Positions 62,746 to 64,000 of a DNA stretch of 64,000 nt are shown here, piece by piece. The DNA lies in contig OZ244893.1 of the NCBI GenBank assembly GCA_965221485.1, positions 3,720,001 through 3,784,000 on the forward strand, read 5' to 3'. The notes under the pieces are model-generated. The model did not search any database. It saw only the letters and a program-made list of their open reading frames with translations, and was not told where the DNA came from. Source of the stretch: JAJEBT01 sp965221485 (GTDB taxonomy: Bacteria; Pseudomonadota; Alphaproteobacteria; MPNO01; UBA830). Position numbers and translations under genes: made by a program. How positions within the stretch are numbered: position 1 is the stretch's first letter; the number at the start of each line of letters is the position of its first letter.

Positions 62746-63528
62746 ATGCTCAAGGCGCGAGTGATTCCCTGTCTCGACGTCAAGAATGGACGGACGGTCA
62801 AGGGAGTAAATTTCGTCGACCTCGTGGATGCAGGAGACCCTGTCGAACAGGCGAAGGTCTATGATCAGGCGGGTGCGGATGAATTGTGTTTTCTCGACAT
62901 TACGGCGAGCCACGAGAACCGTGATACCATCTATGATGTTGTCAATCGCACGGCCGAACAGTGTTTCATGCCCCTCACTGTCGGCGGCGGGATCAGGGAA
63001 GTGGAGCATATCCGGAAGCTGCTTCTTGCGGGAGCTGACAAGGTGTCCATCAATACGGCGGCTGTGCGTCACCCCGAATTCGTAAGTGAAGCCGCCGAGA
63101 AGTTCGGATCCCAGTGCATCGTCGTTGCCATTGACGCCAAGGCAACGGCCCCACGGAAATGGGAAATATTTACGCATGGCGGTCGCCGGGGCACCGGAAT
63201 CGACGCAGTGGAATGGGCCCGGTACATGACGGATCTGGGAGCCGGTGAAATTCTTTTGACCTCTATGGACCAGGACGGAACACGAGAGGGTTTTGATATT
63301 CCGCTGACGCGTACGATCGCGGATGAAATTTCCGTGCCTGTGATTGCGTCAGGGGGCGTGGGGGTGCTCGAACATCTCTCTGACGGCGTTCTCCGCGGCC
63401 ATGCCTCAGCCGTTCTGGCGGCATCGATCTTTCATTTCGGTGACTTCACGATTGCGGAAGCGAAGGCTTGTATGGCCGACATGGGAGTGCCGGTGCGGCT
63501 CCCGGAAGCGGATACCGCGAGGAGATAG
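62746..63528 (+). CDS. hisF: Imidazole glycerol phosphate synthase cyclase subunit
   Basis: The 260-residue barrel takes ammonia from HisH and PRFAR to form imidazole glycerol phosphate and AICAR. D11 in ARVIPCLDVKNGRTVKGVNF and the Asp in CIVVAIDAKA are the catalytic pair. TVGGGIREVEHI and IASGGVGVLEH bind phosphate. Normal length; stop is directly followed by hisE. Confidence 0.97.
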   Translation: MLKARVIPCLDVKNGRTVKGVNFVDLVDAGDPVEQAKVYDQAGADELCFLDITASHENRDTIYDVVNRTAEQCFMPLTVGGGIREVEHIRKLLLAGADKVSINTAAVRHPEFVSEAAEKFGSQCIVVAIDAKATAPRKWEIFTHGGRRGTGIDAVEWARYMTDLGAGEILLTSMDQDGTREGFDIPLTRTIADEISVPVIASGGVGVLEHLSDGVLRGHASAVLAASIFHFGDFTIAEAKACMADMGVPVRLPEADTARR

Positions 63529-63529
63529 G

Positions 63530-63877
63530 ATGACGCATTCCGAGAGTTTTGGTGCAGTTGTCGAGCGGCTGCACGACGTGATTGAGGCGCGCAAGGCAGG
63601 CGACCCGTCGACGTCCTATACAGCCAGCCTGTTTGCTGAAGGAACAGCCAGGATATCAAGGAAACTCGGAGAAGAAGCGATTGAAACGGTGATTGCCTGT
63701 CTGCAGCGGGATCGTTCCGCTGTGATCGCAGAGAGTGCCGACTTGCTGTATCATCTCCTGGTCGTCTGGTCGGATTCGGGAATCCAACCCGACGAGGTCG
63801 GCGCGGAACTGGCCCGGCGGGAAGGTGTTTCCGGGCTTCGGGAAAAGGCGGCAAGGGGGCCAGGGAATGAATTATGA
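63530..63877 (+). CDS. hisE: Phosphoribosyl-ATP diphosphatase
   Basis: The 115-residue MazG-like enzyme removes pyrophosphate from phosphoribosyl-ATP, the second histidine step. The signature GTARISRKLGEEAIETVIAC and SADLLYHLLVVW is present. GGAGA lies before the ATG at 63530, one base after the hisF stop; the frame runs further upstream inside hisF but that is not used. It overlaps the HIT gene by 11 bases. Confidence 0.95.
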   Translation: MTHSESFGAVVERLHDVIEARKAGDPSTSYTASLFAEGTARISRKLGEEAIETVIACLQRDRSAVIAESADLLYHLLVVWSDSGIQPDEVGAELARREGVSGLREKAARGPGNEL

Positions 63878-64000
63878 TCCGGACAACCTGTTTGCGCGAA
63901 TTCTCCGTGGCGAGATACCGTGTGACAAGGTGCACGAGTCCGAACATGCACTGGCCTTTCGGGATATCGCGCCGCAGGCCCCGGTTCATGTCCTGGTCAT
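63867..64000 (+). CDS. HIT family protein (partial)
   Basis: The first 44 residues of a histidine-triad protein are visible before the window ends: NLFARILRGEIPCDKVHESEHALAFRDIAPQAPVHVLV, the typical Hint/HIT beginning. The H-x-H-x-H motif lies beyond the edge. HIT proteins hydrolyse nucleoside phosphoramidates. It starts inside hisE by 11 bases, and hisE-HIT neighbours are common in alphaproteobacteria. Confidence 0.85.
   Translation, partial: MNYDPDNLFARILRGEIPCDKVHESEHALAFRDIAPQAPVHVLV

Noticed and set aside
1..64000. CRISPR arrays, rRNA, prophage genes
   Set aside because: No regularly spaced repeats, no rRNA-like sequence and no phage structural or integrase cluster were seen; the only tyrosine recombinase is XerC in its usual operon.

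Overview
The window looks like a chromosomal segment of a GC-rich (about 60%) alphaproteobacterium, plausibly of the Rhodospirillales or a related marine lineage. The evidence is gene order: xerC-DUF484-tal-priA, nth/DUF2244, dnaK-dnaJ-dapB, hrcA-grpE divergent from rph-rdgB-hemW, an lppC homologue-rsmI-BON-sirB1-gshB block, smr-hslU-hslV, and hisB-hisH-GNAT-hisA-hisF-hisE-HIT. These housekeeping blocks are familiar from alphaproteobacteria. No rRNA, tRNA or CRISPR array was seen. The taxonomic guess is inference only.

Layout. 1-5.6 kb: a cut-off amidohydrolase, then xerC, DUF484 and a small transaldolase on the minus strand, and priA on the plus strand. 5.7-22.7 kb: an accessory region with a circularly permuted ATP-grasp protein, a transglutaminase-like protease, a DUF1989 protein, a quinone-oxidoreductase-like MDR enzyme, a TAXI-type TRAP transporter (fused permease plus binding protein), an SDR, a hydantoinase A/B pair and a complete DctP-DctQ-DctM TRAP transporter. 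23.2-27.9 kb: nth, DUF2244, an Ada-like AraC/methyltransferase fusion and a Tat-exported intradiol dioxygenase-like protein. 28-34.8 kb: dapB, dnaJ, dnaK, a DUF1848 protein, grpE and hrcA, the protein-folding module. 35.2-46.1 kb: rph, rdgB, hemW, an LppC-like lipoprotein, rsmI, a BON lipoprotein, a SirB1-like protein, gshB, a glutathione S-transferase, an Smr protein and hslUV. 46.5-59.6 kb: a second accessory region with soxBDAG (heterotetrameric sarcosine oxidase), a ghrA-like 2-hydroxyacid dehydrogenase, a large alanine-rich lipoprotein with a transferrin-binding-protein-like C-terminal part, an IS110 relic and a quinol nitric oxide reductase. 60.1-64 kb: the histidine operon.

The genes work as modules. 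The two TRAP systems and the hydantoinase pair suggest uptake and hydrolysis of small organic acids or cyclic amides. Sarcosine oxidase feeds methyl groups to tetrahydrofolate and releases glycine. The qNOR detoxifies or respires nitric oxide. The chaperone genes are split into a dnaK group with an RpoH-type promoter and an hrcA-grpE group with a good housekeeping promoter.

A striking general trait is the many gene-free spacers of 300 to 1050 bases, mostly around accessory genes. In many alphaproteobacteria hslV lies next to hisB; here about 14 kb of unrelated genes, including a transposase relic, lies between them. The alanine-rich lipoprotein in that interval, with its own promoter and terminator, is the best candidate for something undescribed.
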